Assembly: GCA_026398875.1 (NCBI GenBank)
Contig: JAPLSB010000003.1
Span: 1-64,000, forward strand
Length of the DNA stretch: 64,000 nt
DNA from: Gammaproteobacteria bacterium
Lineage (GTDB): Bacteria > Pseudomonadota > Gammaproteobacteria > Nevskiales > Nevskiaceae
Direction of reading: 5' to 3'
The notes under the pieces were generated by a model. The model ran no database searches, was not told the origin of the DNA, and saw only the letters and a program-made list of their open reading frames with translations. Below are positions 46,448 to 55,181 of the stretch, in pieces. The number at the start of each line of letters is the position of its first letter. The first letter of the stretch is position 1. Made by a program: the position numbers and the translations under genes.

Positions 46448-46948
46448 CTATTCGATGATGAACATCGGCTGGTCGAATTCGACCGGCTTTTCGTTGTCGA
46501 CCAGGATCTCGACGACCACGCCGCTCTTGTCGCTTTCGATCTGGTTGAGCATCTTCATCGCTTCGATGATGCACAGCGTCTGGCCGGCCTTGACCGTCTG
46601 GCCGACTTCGACGAACGCCTTGGCGCCCGGCGACGGCGTGCGATAGAAGGTGCCGACCATCGGCGCCTTGACCACATGGCGGCTTTCCGCACTCTTCGGC
46701 GCGGCGGCCGGGGCAGCAGCCGCTTCGGCAGACGGTGCGGCCGGCGCGGCGGCAGCGGCCGGTGCTGGCGTGCTGGCCGGCGCGGCCAGCGGCTGCGGGG
46801 CAGCGGCGTAGTACTGCGGCGGCGCCTGCATGGCGCCCGTCGGATAACGCGAGATGCGAACCGATTCCTCGCCTTCCTTGACTTCCAGTTCGGCGATGCC
46901 CGATTCCTCGACGAGGTCGATCAGCGTCTTGATCTTGCGCAAATCCAT
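46448..46948 (-). CDS. accB: acetyl-CoA carboxylase biotin carboxyl carrier protein
   Basis: 166 residues. N-terminal [23 protein letters not shown], an Ala/Pro linker (about 50-88), and the biotinyl domain with [18 protein letters not shown] and the biotin-accepting Lys132 in EAMKM. The ATG at 46948 follows a GGAGCAGGAA site; an in-frame ATG at 46966 would add six residues. Between aroQ and accC. Confidence 0.97.
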   Translation of the reverse strand: MDLRKIKTLIDLVEESGIAELEVKEGEESVRISRYPTGAMQAPPQYYAAAPQPLAAPASTPAPAAAAAPAAPSAEAAAAPAAAPKSAESRHVVKAPMVGTFYRTPSPGAKAFVEVGQTVKAGQTLCIIEAMKMLNQIESDKSGVVVEILVDNEKPVEFDQPMFIIE

Positions 46949-46965
46949 GGTGTTCCTGCTCCCCA

Positions 46966-47412
46966 TTACTGGTGTGGTGCCAGCCGTGCGTGCACGGCGG
47001 TAAGCGCGAGCTGGTAACCGATGGGGCCGAGCCCCACGATCACGCCCGCAGCGATGTCGGAAAAATAAGAGTGATGCCGGAATGCGTCGCGTGCGTGGAC
47101 GTTCGACAGATGCACTTCGACGAACGGAATCGCCACGCCCAGCAGGGCGTCACGCAGGGCGATCGAGGTGTGGGTGTAGGCGCCGAAGTTGGCGATGATG
47201 AACGCGGTGCCGTCAGGCTTGGCTGCGTGCACCCGGTCGACCAGCGCGCCTTCGTGATTGCTCTGGAAACAGGCCAGCTGGTGGCCGAGTGTCGCGGCTT
47301 CAGCGGTCAGCGACTGCTCGATGTCCGCCAGCGTCGCGGCCCCATAGATCGCGGGCTCGCGGCTGCCGAGCAGATTCAGATTGGGGCCGTTCAACAGCAG
47401 CAGTCGACTCAC
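46966..47412 (-). CDS. aroQ: type II 3-dehydroquinate dehydratase
   Basis: 148 residues; converts 3-dehydroquinate to 3-dehydroshikimate in aromatic amino-acid synthesis. [21 protein letters not shown] holds the catalytic tyrosine, [13 protein letters not shown] follows, and [19 protein letters not shown] has the active-site asparagine with phenylalanine in place of the more common proline after it; [18 protein letters not shown] is also typical. First gene of the aroQ-accBC-prmA-fis-purH series. Confidence 0.96.
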   Translation of the reverse strand: MSRLLLLNGPNLNLLGSREPAIYGAATLADIEQSLTAEAATLGHQLACFQSNHEGALVDRVHAAKPDGTAFIIANFGAYTHTSIALRDALLGVAIPFVEVHLSNVHARDAFRHHSYFSDIAAGVIVGLGPIGYQLALTAVHARLAPHQ

Positions 47413-47472
47413 ACGACTCGCTCGTCAACAGAAGAGTCCCGATTCTGCCCGAAGCCCGGTCGGCGTACAAAC

Positions 47473-47499
47473 GGAAAACAAAATTGCCAGAAGATGGCA
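47473..47499 (-). terminator. terminator after tlpA (minus strand)
   Basis: On the minus strand TGCCA-TCTTC-TGGCA (plus 47485-47499) is followed by ATTTTGTTTTCC (plus 47473-47484). A short stem but a good T-tract. A second, longer hairpin lies just before it (plus 47501-47529: CCGATCCGTCT, 7-nt loop, AGACAGATCGG, one mismatch). The pair separates the cutA-dsbD-tlpA unit from aroQ. Confidence 0.65.
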
Positions 47500-47545
47500 G
47501 CCGATCCGTCTGCTTTGGAGACAGATCGGCGCAAAGCAGAACAAA

Positions 47546-47560
47546 TGGACACCGTGTCCA
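47546..47560. promoter_or_regulatory. perfect palindrome, possible operator
   Basis: TGGACACCGTGTCCA is a perfect odd-centred palindrome of 7-bp half-sites in the 169-bp tlpA-aroQ spacer. It could be a regulator site or an extra small hairpin; no regulator can be assigned. Confidence 0.35.
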
Positions 47561-47581
47561 TCGGTGCTGCCGATTGCGCCA

Positions 47582-48157
47582 TCAGCGCGGCAGGTTTTTC
47601 TCGATCAGCGCCGCCAGTTCGACTTCGCTGTATTCGCCAAGCTGCCGTTCCAGCACGCGCCCATCGGCGCCGATGAGCACCGAGAACGGCAGCCCGCCCT
47701 GCTCGTTGCCAAGCTGGGTCATCAGGTCGAGCATCGCTTCCGGCGTGCCGACGGCGACCGGGTAGTTGAACTTCAGGCCGGGTGCGGCGCGGCGGGCGTC
47801 CTCGATGTCGTCGACGGCCGGTCCGACCAGCTGGAAGCCCTGTGCGCCGTAGCGTTCCTGCATCTTCACCAGGACCGGAATCTCGTGCAGGCACGGCGCG
47901 CACCAGGTCGCCCAGAAATTGACGATCAGCAGCTTGCCCTTGTAGTCGTCCAGCGAAAACGCACGGCCATCGAGATCGGCGAGCTTCAGACCGGCCGGCA
48001 TGCGTTCGTTCGCGGCCGCCGGTGTCGCGCCGACGCTGGCGCTGGCGTCGTCCAGGTTCTGCGCCGCGTTCGGCCGCAGCAGGAACACGGCAACACCTGC
48101 GGCCAGCGCCAGCACGCAGGCAGCAACGATCGCCAGATTCGATTTGGCAGATGACAT
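47582..48157 (-). CDS. tlpA: TlpA/ResA-like membrane-anchored thioredoxin
   Basis: 191 residues. One N-terminal membrane anchor (about 8-27), then a thioredoxin fold with IVNFWATWCAPCLHEIPVLVKM; the active site is Cys86-Ala-Pro-Cys89. GGLPFSVLIGADG holds the cis-proline. It should reduce disulfides in the periplasm, for example during cytochrome c maturation. Directly after the DsbD N-domain gene, 34 bp apart. Confidence 0.92.
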   Translation of the reverse strand: MSSAKSNLAIVAACVLALAAGVAVFLLRPNAAQNLDDASASVGATPAAANERMPAGLKLADLDGRAFSLDDYKGKLLIVNFWATWCAPCLHEIPVLVKMQERYGAQGFQLVGPAVDDIEDARRAAPGLKFNYPVAVGTPEAMLDLMTQLGNEQGGLPFSVLIGADGRVLERQLGEYSEVELAALIEKNLPR

Positions 48158-48191
48158 GAAAACCTCGGGACTCGGAAGGAAGAGGGGGAAA

Positions 48192-48644
48192 TCAGGGGGT
48201 GGCTGTGACGTCGACGATGCGCGTCACCGGCGGATAGCAGACGCCGGCTTCGGCACAGCCCTGCCAGCGCAGCTTCAGCCGGGTCGGCGCAGTCTGGCCC
48301 CGGGCGAGGGGTAGCTCGGCATCGACGGCCACGGTGTAGATCTCGACGTCGCCGAAATGCGCGTCGTGTTTCGCGGTTCCCTTCGGCAGCCGCAGCGCCG
48401 CGAGCGGCGCGCCGCCATCCACCGATTCGGCCGAGAAGCGCTGCCGGTACAGGTAGTAGCCGGGGGCGATGACCCAGCCCAGATGCACGCCAGCGGCGCT
48501 GCGCTCGACCGACACCAGCTGGAATGCCTGATCGGCGAGCAGCAGCTCGGTGTCGCCGTGCGGCTTGCGGCTCAGATCCAGCGCATCGGCTGCCAGCGCG
48601 GCAGTCAGCAATGCAAGCAGGGAAGCAAAACGGATCAGAGGCAT
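48192..48644 (-). CDS. stand-alone DsbD N-terminal (nDsbD-like) domain protein
   Basis: 150 residues with a signal peptide (FASLLALLTAALAADA). The immunoglobulin-like nDsbD fold is recognised by GWVIAPGYYLYRQRF and the redox pair Cys130/Cys136 in WQGCAEAGVCYPPVTR. A complete DsbD is about 570-770 residues with an eight-span membrane domain and a C-terminal thioredoxin domain; both are absent, since the gene ends and tlpA starts 34 bp later. The ATG at 48644 fits the signal peptide; the upstream open frame (to 48698) does not. Confidence 0.82.
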   Translation of the reverse strand: MPLIRFASLLALLTAALAADALDLSRKPHGDTELLLADQAFQLVSVERSAAGVHLGWVIAPGYYLYRQRFSAESVDGGAPLAALRLPKGTAKHDAHFGDVEIYTVAVDAELPLARGQTAPTRLKLRWQGCAEAGVCYPPVTRIVDVTATP

Positions 48645-48673
48645 CGAGGGTCGGTGGCGAAGGCGAGCGGCAT

Positions 48674-48994
48674 TCAGCGGACGGACGTCGCCAGCCATTG
48701 CAGATAAGCCGGCAGACCCGCGGCGATATCGACCGCCACGATTTCTGGAAGTTCGTAAGGGTGGTGCTCGCGCACGCCGGCTTCGAGCGCGGCATAGCCG
48801 GCCGCCGTGGTCTTGGCGATCAGCAGCGTCTCGTCGGCGCGCTCGACGGCATCGTGCCAGCGATAGACCGAGCGCAGCCCCGGCAGCACGTTGACGCAGG
48901 CCGCCAAGCGGGCATCGACCAGCGCCGTCGCCAGCCGGTCCGCGGCATCGGGCGGACAGGTGATCAGCACCAGCAGGGCGGATTCGACAGTCAT
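48674..48994 (-). CDS. cutA: divalent-cation tolerance protein CutA
   Basis: 106 residues, family length. LVLITCPPDAADRLATALVDARLAACVNVLPGLRSVYRW is the classic CutA1 start and HHPYELPEIVAVDIAAGLPAYLQWLATSV the end. CutA forms a very stable trimer related to PII; the role in copper tolerance is indirect. The start codon overlaps the stop of a small upstream frame (ATGA). It ends 29 bp before the nDsbD gene. Confidence 0.95.
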   Translation of the reverse strand: MTVESALLVLITCPPDAADRLATALVDARLAACVNVLPGLRSVYRWHDAVERADETLLIAKTTAAGYAALEAGVREHHPYELPEIVAVDIAAGLPAYLQWLATSVR

Positions 48995-49203
48995 CGGCCG
49001 CGAGTATTGCCGTTTGTGCAGGCTGCGTGGTTGCCGATATCGCCGGCGCGGAGATCGCAGCGGCTCAGCCATTGCCCGAACGGCAGCAGCGGACGTGCGT
49101 GTTGCACTGCGATGCGCCGATGCTGCGGGTCCCACTCGACACGGCGTGCACGATCGCGATGCCAGACCACCCCGCCGCGGCTGCGGCCCGGCCATGAGAC
49201 CAC
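48991..49203 (-). CDS. possible small protein translated ahead of cutA
   Basis: A 70-codon frame (GTG start at 49203, or a GTG 11 codons later) fills the gap between cutA and the divergent COG0523 gene and ends at 48991 so that its TGA overlaps the cutA ATG. It reads RRVEWDPQHRRIAVQHARPLLPFGQW and has no membrane segment. The exact stop/start overlap is what operon partners show, but no family was recognised and it overlaps the first 10 bp of the opposite-strand gene. It may be a chance frame. Confidence 0.3.
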   Translation of the reverse strand: MVSWPGRSRGGVVWHRDRARRVEWDPQHRRIAVQHARPLLPFGQWLSRCDLRAGDIGNHAACTNGNTRGR

Positions 49204-50234
49204 CGGTGATTCCGGTGACCGTGCTGACCGGCTTTCTTGGTGCCGGCAAGACCACGCTGATCAACCGTCTGCTGCGCGAGGCACACGGCCGGCGCTTCGC
49301 GGTGATCGAGAACGAGTACGGCGCCGTCAATGTCGATGCCGACCTGCTGATCAACGACGGCGGTGAAACCATCGTCCAGCTGACCAATGGCTGCGTCTGC
49401 TGCACGGTGCGCGGCGACCTCGCCGACGCGCTGGATCGTCTGGCTCGCCAGCGCGATGCCGGCGAGATCGCTTTCGACCATGTGCTGATCGAACCGACCG
49501 GGCTGGCCGATCCGGGGCCGATCGTGCGCACCTTCATCGCCGGCAGCCCGCTGCAGGCGCGCTACTTCCTCGACGGCGTGGTCACGCTTTTCGATGCGGT
49601 CAACGGCCCGCGCACGCTGAGCCAAGCCGTCGAGGCGCAGGCGCAACTGGCCTATGCCGATCGGGTGCTGGTGACCAAGCCGGATCTGCTCGATGGCGCG
49701 GCTGCCGTCGATGCGGTGATCGCCATGGTCAGCGCCGCCAATTCGGTGGCGGCCGTCGCGGCGATCGACCTGGTCACCGCACCGTGGGACGAGATGTTCG
49801 ACAAGCTGCTGAGCTTGCGCGGCTACCAGTTCGACCGCGTGGTGTTCGCACCGGCGGTCACCGACGGCAACCGCGTCGAACACACGCAGGCGGTCGGCAG
49901 CGTGATGTTCAGCGCCGACTCGCCGCTCGACGGACCCCGCCTGAAAGCAGCGCTGGCGGCGATCGATGCGCGCTACGGCGAGCGGCTGTGGCGCATCAAG
50001 GGCGTGCTGGCGATCGACGGCGTGCGCAGCCGGATCATCCTGCAGGGTGTGCAGGGCCTGCTGCAGAGTCAGGCATCGACGCCGTGGCGGATGTTCGAGC
50101 CGCAGCGCACGCAGCTGGTGCTGATCGGCCGCGAGCTCGACCGCGACTGGCTGCTGCAGCAGCTCGGCGAATGCCTGGCTGCACCGGCCGATACATCGAT
50201 GCACGGTGTGCCGATGCCGCGCCTGCCGGGCTGA
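49194..50234 (+). CDS. COG0523 (CobW/ZNG-type) metallochaperone GTPase
   Basis: 346 residues. G1 motif GFLGAGKT (13-20), the family metal-binding motif GCVCC (Cys67, Cys69, Cys70), [11 protein letters not shown] for switch II and VTKPDLLD for G4. The C-terminal CobW_C domain is present ([23 protein letters not shown]). Members deliver zinc or other metals to client enzymes. The ATG at 49194 is preferred to upstream in-frame starts that lack family sequence. No Zur box was recognised. Confidence 0.9.
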   Translation: MRPPVIPVTVLTGFLGAGKTTLINRLLREAHGRRFAVIENEYGAVNVDADLLINDGGETIVQLTNGCVCCTVRGDLADALDRLARQRDAGEIAFDHVLIEPTGLADPGPIVRTFIAGSPLQARYFLDGVVTLFDAVNGPRTLSQAVEAQAQLAYADRVLVTKPDLLDGAAAVDAVIAMVSAANSVAAVAAIDLVTAPWDEMFDKLLSLRGYQFDRVVFAPAVTDGNRVEHTQAVGSVMFSADSPLDGPRLKAALAAIDARYGERLWRIKGVLAIDGVRSRIILQGVQGLLQSQASTPWRMFEPQRTQLVLIGRELDRDWLLQQLGECLAAPADTSMHGVPMPRLPG

Positions 50235-50258
50235 AGGCGCAGCGCGGCGGGCGCGGGC

Positions 50259-50264
50259 TAAAAT
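50259..50264 (+). promoter_or_regulatory. possible -10 box upstream of thrS
   Basis: TAAAAT lies 43 bp before the thrS start in the 73-bp gap after the GTPase gene. No convincing -35 box accompanies it. Confidence 0.3.
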
Positions 50265-50307
50265 CCGTGTCCCGAACGCCGCCACCTGCGGCGCACCCGA
50301 AGCCGAC

Positions 50308-52212
50308 ATGTCCATCTCGATCACCTTCCCCGACGGCAACGTCAAGCAGTTCGAAACCCCGCCGACCGGTCTGGCGATCGCCACCGGCATCTCGCCCGGG
50401 CTTGCCAAGAAGGCCGTGGTGGTGCGCGTCAACGGCGAGCTGTGGGACCTGACGCGGCCCATCGACCGCGATGCCGCGTTCGAGATCGTCACCCGCGACA
50501 AGCCGGAAGCGCTCGAAGTGATTCGCCACGACGCCGCACACGTGCTGGCGCAGGCGGTGCAGGAGCTGTTTCCGGGCACCCAGGTGACCTTCGGTCCGTC
50601 GACCGAATACGGCTTCTATTACGACTTCGCGCGCGATGTGCCGTTCACCGATGCCGATCTGGCGACGATCGAGCAGCGCATGCGCAACATCGTCAAGCGC
50701 GACCTGCCGATCGTCCGTGAAGTCTGGTCGCACGAGGCGGCCGTCGCGCATTTCGAGAAGGCCGGCGAGCGCTTCAAGGCCGAGTGGATCCGCGACGGCA
50801 TCGCTGCCGACGAGGAGCTGACGATCTACAAGCAGGGCGATGCCTGGCTCGACATGTGCCTGGGCCCGCATCTGCCGTCGACCGGCAAGCTTGGCACCGC
50901 GTTCAAGCTGACCCGCGTCAGTGGCGCCTACTGGCGCGGCGACGCCAACAACGCCCAGCTTCAGCGCATCTATGGGCTGGCGTTTGCCAACGACGCCGAT
51001 CTCGAAGCCCATCTGAAGATGGTCGAGGAAGCCGAGAAGCGCGACCACCGCAAGCTCGGCAAGCAGCTCGATCTGTATCACCAGCAGGAAGAAGCGCCGG
51101 GCATGGTGTTCTGGCACCCGAAGGGCTGGGCGATCTGGCAGGCGGTGGAGCGCTATGTCCGCGGCGTCTACAAGGCCGGTGGTTATCAGGAAGTGCGCGG
51201 CCCGCAGATCATGGATGTCAGTCTGTGGAAGAAGAGCGGTCACTGGGACAACTACCAGGACAACATGTTCTTCACGGAAAGCGAGAAGCGCACCTACGCT
51301 GTCAAGCCGATGAACTGCCCGGGTCACGTGCAGATCTACAACGCCGGCCTGCACAGCTACCGCGACCTGCCGATCCGCTACGCCGAGTTCGGCGGCTGCC
51401 ATCGCAATGAACCGTCGGGTGCGCTGCACGGAATCATGCGGGTGCGCGCATTCACGCAGGACGACGGTCACATCTTCTGCACCGAAGCGCAGGTCGAGGG
51501 CGAAGTCACCAAGTTCCATGCGCAGGCGATGCAGGTCTACGCGGACTTCGGCTTCAGCGATCTCGCGGTCAAGCTGGCACTGCGCCCGGACAAGCGGCTT
51601 GGCACCGATGAGGCCTGGGATCGCGCCGAGAACGCGCTGCGCGCAGCGCTCGGTGCAGCCGGCGTGCAGTGGGAAGAGTTGCCCGGCGAAGGCGCCTTCT
51701 ACGGCCCGAAGATCGAGTACCACCTGAAGGATTCGATCGGCCGCTCGTGGCAGGTCGGCACCATCCAGTACGACCCGATGATGCCGGAGCGCCTCGATGC
51801 CTCGTACATCGACGAGAACTCGCAGCGCGTGCGGCCGATCATGCTGCACCGGGCGATCGTCGGTTCGATGGAGCGCTTCATCGGCATCCTGATCGAGCAC
51901 CATGCCGGCGCGCTGCCGTACTGGCTCAGCCCCGTGCAGGCAGTGGTCGCCCCGATCGTCTCCGATGCCGATGGCTACGCCAGCGAAGTGGCGGCCGAAC
52001 TGTCGAAGCGCGATGTCCGCGTGCAGACCGACCTGCGCAACGAAAAGATCAACTACAAGATCCGCGAGCACAGCCTGCAGAAGGTGCCGGTGATTCTGGT
52101 CGTCGGCCGCAAGGAAGCCGAGGAGCGCACGGTGACCATTCGCCGGCTCGGTTCGGAACGGCAGGAAACGCTGTCGCTGGCCGACGCGATCGAACAGCTG
52201 ACGTCGGCCTGA
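50308..52212 (+). CDS. thrS: threonyl-tRNA synthetase
   Basis: 634 residues. N-terminal TGS domain ([15 protein letters not shown]...), editing domain with [16 protein letters not shown], catalytic core with [17 protein letters not shown], zinc-site [12 protein letters not shown] and [25 protein letters not shown], and anticodon domain with [42 protein letters not shown]. The last segment and HPKGW resemble alphaproteobacterial ThrS more than enteric ThrS. infC-rpmI-rplT, which normally follow thrS in gammaproteobacteria, are absent. The stop overlaps the next gene (TGATG). Confidence 0.96.
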   Translation: MSISITFPDGNVKQFETPPTGLAIATGISPGLAKKAVVVRVNGELWDLTRPIDRDAAFEIVTRDKPEALEVIRHDAAHVLAQAVQELFPGTQVTFGPSTEYGFYYDFARDVPFTDADLATIEQRMRNIVKRDLPIVREVWSHEAAVAHFEKAGERFKAEWIRDGIAADEELTIYKQGDAWLDMCLGPHLPSTGKLGTAFKLTRVSGAYWRGDANNAQLQRIYGLAFANDADLEAHLKMVEEAEKRDHRKLGKQLDLYHQQEEAPGMVFWHPKGWAIWQAVERYVRGVYKAGGYQEVRGPQIMDVSLWKKSGHWDNYQDNMFFTESEKRTYAVKPMNCPGHVQIYNAGLHSYRDLPIRYAEFGGCHRNEPSGALHGIMRVRAFTQDDGHIFCTEAQVEGEVTKFHAQAMQVYADFGFSDLAVKLALRPDKRLGTDEAWDRAENALRAALGAAGVQWEELPGEGAFYGPKIEYHLKDSIGRSWQVGTIQYDPMMPERLDASYIDENSQRVRPIMLHRAIVGSMERFIGILIEHHAGALPYWLSPVQAVVAPIVSDADGYASEVAAELSKRDVRVQTDLRNEKINYKIREHSLQKVPVILVVGRKEAEERTVTIRRLGSERQETLSLADAIEQLTSA

Positions 52213-53045
52213 TGCGCCGCCGCGCGCTGCTGCTGACGCTGCTCGCCGCGCCGCTGCTGGCGCAGGCGGCTGCACCGTCGGCGCCGTATCGGCTGCGTGC
52301 CGGCGCCTGGGAGCAGGGCAGCCTGCTGATCGGCGAAGCCACGCCCGGCTCGGCCGTGACGTTCGACGGCCGCAAGCTCGCCGTGTCGCCGGAAGGCCTG
52401 TTCGTGATCGGGCTCGATCGCGATGCGAAATCGCCGGTACAGCTGTCAGTCGCAGCACCCGGGGGCAAGCCGATCAGCGAAAGCCATTCGGTTGCCAAGC
52501 GCAAGTGGGACGTGCAGCCGCTGACCGGCATCGCGCCGAAGTACGTCGATCCGCCGCAGGACGTGCAGGATCGGATCGCCGCCGAGCAGACGATCATCGC
52601 CGCCGCGCGCAGCCGCGACACCGCGATCAGCGACTTCGCCACCCCGTTCGTGTGGCCCGCCACGGGGCGCGTCAGCGGCATCTTCGGCAGCCAGCGCGTG
52701 CTCAACGGCAAGCCGAAGTCGCCGCACTACGGCGTTGATGTCGCGGTGCCGACCGGCACGCCTATCGTGGCACCGACCGGCGGCGTGATCAGCCTGGCCG
52801 AGTCGGATCTGTACTTCACCGGCGGCACCGTGTTCATCGATCACGGCCACGGCCTGCAGTCGGTGATGGTCCATCTGTCGCGGCTCGACGTGAAGGTCGG
52901 CGAGCGCGTCGAGCAGGGCCAGGCGATCGGCTTGAGCGGTGCCACCGGCCGGGTCACCGGCCCGCATCTGCACTGGGGGCTGTACTGGTTCGGCGATCGC
53001 GTCGACGCCCAGAAGCACACCGGCCCGATGCCGGCCAGCCGCTAG
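52212..53045 (+). CDS. M23-family (LytM-type) peptidase
   Basis: 277 residues with a signal peptide (ALLLTLLAAPLLAQA). A small N-terminal beta domain (about 22-95) precedes the peptidase: His172 and Asp176 in PHYGVDVAVPTGTPIVAP and HLHW with His252/His254 (GPHLHWGLYWFGD) give a complete zinc site, with His221 in MVHLSRL. It probably cuts peptidoglycan cross-links. The start overlaps the thrS stop by one base (TGATG). Confidence 0.92.
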   Translation: MRRRALLLTLLAAPLLAQAAAPSAPYRLRAGAWEQGSLLIGEATPGSAVTFDGRKLAVSPEGLFVIGLDRDAKSPVQLSVAAPGGKPISESHSVAKRKWDVQPLTGIAPKYVDPPQDVQDRIAAEQTIIAAARSRDTAISDFATPFVWPATGRVSGIFGSQRVLNGKPKSPHYGVDVAVPTGTPIVAPTGGVISLAESDLYFTGGTVFIDHGHGLQSVMVHLSRLDVKVGERVEQGQAIGLSGATGRVTGPHLHWGLYWFGDRVDAQKHTGPMPASR

Positions 53046-53668
53046 CCCGGTCGCGACGACAGCGCCGCGACCTCGGCCTGCAGCGCCTCGATTCGCGCCA
53101 GCAGCGGTGCCACCGTCGCGTTGACCTGGGCTTCGCTGTAGCGCGGCGTGATGTGCTGCGAGCAGTTCCAGTCGAAGGCCTCGACGCTGATCACCGCGAT
53201 GCGCTCCATCGCTGCCCGGTACGGATACGGCCGCAGCGCGGCGACCAGCGCCTCGTCAGCGTCGGCGACATCGGTCAGCGTCATGCGGCCGAGGATCTTC
53301 AGCCGGCGGCGCTGCGGGTAATCGACCAGGAACAGCGCCACGCGGTCGTTGCCCGCGAGATTGCCGGCCGAGATGTACTGCCGGTTGCCGCGAAAGTCCG
53401 CATACGCGAGCCTTGTGCTGTCCAGCACCTTCAGGAAGCCCGGCGGCCCGCCACGATGCTGCATGTACGGCCAGCCGGTTTCCGAGACGCTGGCCTGATA
53501 GAAGCTGTCGCGGGCGGCAATGAAGGTCGCTTCCTTGCTGCTCAGGCGATCGAAGCCGGCGTTTTCGGCTTGGTGACGTGCCATGTCGTGACGCGCGCCG
53601 TAATGTTCCTGGCGGGCCTGCACGGCAGCGGTGAACATCAGTTCGGCGTAGCGGTGTGGCATGGCCAT
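53042..53668 (-). CDS. pyridoxamine 5'-phosphate oxidase-related FMN-binding protein
   Basis: 208 residues. The split-barrel core shows FIAARDSFYQASVSETGWPYMQHRGGPPGFLKVLDSTRLAYADFRGNRQYISAGNLAGNDRVALFLVDYP, typical of PNPOx-like proteins, with the C-terminal helix ALLARIEALQAEVAALSS probably coiled. It may reduce a flavin- or F420-type substrate; biosynthetic PdxH is less likely. It overlaps the M23 gene by four bases at the 3' ends and diverges from the DUF839 gene. The ATG at 53662 is an alternative start. Confidence 0.85.
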   Translation of the reverse strand: MAMPHRYAELMFTAAVQARQEHYGARHDMARHQAENAGFDRLSSKEATFIAARDSFYQASVSETGWPYMQHRGGPPGFLKVLDSTRLAYADFRGNRQYISAGNLAGNDRVALFLVDYPQRRRLKILGRMTLTDVADADEALVAALRPYPYRAAMERIAVISVEAFDWNCSQHITPRYSEAQVNATVAPLLARIEALQAEVAALSSRPG

Positions 53669-53735
53669 GTCATCCGGTAGTCAAGCGCTGACCTTACGAT
53701 CAGCCATCAACCTTCTCCAAGTCCGAGGTGCCGCC

Positions 53736-55058
53736 ATGCGTTTCGATCCCGTTTCCCGCCGCTGGCATCGTCGCCACAACACCCTTGACCGGCGCAGCCT
53801 GCTGCGAGGGGGCCTGGCCAGTCTGGGCTTGGTGGCGATCGGCGGCAGCCTTGCCGGCTGCAGCGGCACTGCAATGGCAGCGCCGCGGATCAACGCTGGG
53901 GACAGCGGCGCAGCACCGCTCGGCGGCATCGGCGATCTCGGCCCGCTGTCGACCACCCCGGATGCCAACGGTCTGCTGCTGCCGGCCGGCTTCACGGCGC
54001 GGGTGATCGGTCGCGCCGGGGAAGCGGTGCCCGGCACGCGGTTCCGCTGGCATAGCGATCCCGATGGCGGTGCGGTGTTCGCCAAGCCGGCCGGCGGCTG
54101 GGTCTATGTGTCGAACCGCGAATTCCTGACCGGCGGCGTCAACGCCATCGAATTCGATGCTGCTGGCCACATCCTCCGCGCCTACAACATCCTGCCGGGA
54201 GTGCTGACGCGGCTGAATTGCGGCGGCGGTGTGTCGCCGTGGAACACCTGGTTCAGCGGCGAGGAATTCGCGACCGGTGTGGTCTGGGAATGCGACCCGT
54301 TCGGCGTCGAGCCGCCGCGCCGCCTGCGCGCACTCGGCACCTTCAAGCACGAGGCGGTGGCGGTCGACCCGGCCAGCAACACGATCTACCTGACCGAGGA
54401 CGAACCGGACGGCCGCTTCTATCGCTTCATTCCGCATGCGCCGAACGTCGGCGGCCGCGCCGACCTGAGCTCCGGCCGCCTGCAGGTGATGCGGGTGCGC
54501 GCCACTGCGAAATCGGTCAATGCCCCCGGCATCGGCGGGCAGCATCGGGTTTCGTGGATCGACGTGCCGACGCCGAACCCGCTGCTCGGCGGTCTGGTCG
54601 TGGCCACGCCGACTCGTCGCCAGGTGCCGGAAAGCTTTGCCTTCAACGGCGGCGAGGGCATCTGGCATCAGGCCGGCGTGATCTATTTTTCGACCAAGGG
54701 CGACCGCCGGGTCTGGGCGCTGGACATCGCCGCGCAGACGCTGGAAGTGATCTACGACGACTTCGCATTCACTACGCCGCCGCTGACCAGCGTCGACAAC
54801 ATCGTGATGACGCCGGGCGGCGATGTCATCGTCGTCGAGGATCAGGACGCCGAGCAGTCGGCCGTGGCGATCACGCCGAGCGGCCGTTATCAGGAACTGG
54901 TGCGGCTCGGGCCGAGCCACGCGGGTTCGGAAGTGACCGGCCCGGCGTTCTCGCCGGATGGCCGCTTTTTCTACTTCAGCTCGCAGCGCGGCAGCAGCGG
55001 CCGGGCCGGCGTCGATGGCGTCACCTACGCGGTGCAGGGGCCGTGGTTGCGGGGATGA
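53736..55058 (+). CDS. Tat-exported DUF839 / PhoX-like protein
   Basis: 440 residues. N-terminal DRRSLLRGGLASLGLVAIGGSLAGC is a twin-arginine signal followed by a lipobox-like cysteine. The rest is a beta-propeller-type protein: NCGGGVSPWNTWFSGEE, HEAVAVDPASNTIYLTEDEPDGRFYRF and ENFAFNGGEGIWHQ-like FAFNGGEGIWHQAGVIYFSTK match the DUF839 family, which includes PhoX phosphatases that use calcium and iron. Whether it is a phosphatase is not proven. The ATG at 53736, 10 bp after a GAGG site, is chosen. Confidence 0.88.
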   Translation: MRFDPVSRRWHRRHNTLDRRSLLRGGLASLGLVAIGGSLAGCSGTAMAAPRINAGDSGAAPLGGIGDLGPLSTTPDANGLLLPAGFTARVIGRAGEAVPGTRFRWHSDPDGGAVFAKPAGGWVYVSNREFLTGGVNAIEFDAAGHILRAYNILPGVLTRLNCGGGVSPWNTWFSGEEFATGVVWECDPFGVEPPRRLRALGTFKHEAVAVDPASNTIYLTEDEPDGRFYRFIPHAPNVGGRADLSSGRLQVMRVRATAKSVNAPGIGGQHRVSWIDVPTPNPLLGGLVVATPTRRQVPESFAFNGGEGIWHQAGVIYFSTKGDRRVWALDIAAQTLEVIYDDFAFTTPPLTSVDNIVMTPGGDVIVVEDQDAEQSAVAITPSGRYQELVRLGPSHAGSEVTGPAFSPDGRFFYFSSQRGSSGRAGVDGVTYAVQGPWLRG

Positions 55059-55063
55059 AGCTT

Positions 55064-55174
55064 GTCACTCCGGCGAAAGCTGGAGCGCGCCTTCCCGAGA
55101 TCGTCATTCCGGCGAAAGCCGGAATCCACGGCAACAACGTCCGCGCGGGCTCTGCATGCCGGCGTTCGCCGGCA
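55064..55174. repeat. REP-like hairpin repeats between convergent genes
   Basis: Two copies of a GTCATTCCGGCGAAAGCCGG-type repeat: 55064-55086 (diverged, with GCTGGA) and 55103-55127, each a palindrome around GAAA. A third perfect hairpin, TGCCGGCGTTCGCCGGCA, is at 55157-55174. They fill the 123-bp gap between the DUF839 and MFS stops and may act as bidirectional terminator. This repeat type is widespread in proteobacterial intergenic DNA. Confidence 0.85.
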
Positions 55175-55181
55175 GGCCCGA

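Noticed and set aside
44925..46646. 573-codon plus-strand frame antisense to accC
   Set aside because: Opposite strand of a certain accC gene, and it runs through the inverted-repeat spacer; no domain visible.
48158..48191. Possible frameshifted remnant of the DsbD membrane domain before tlpA
   Set aside because: Only 34 bp lie between the two genes, far too little for the missing ~400 residues or more; this is absence, not a frameshift.
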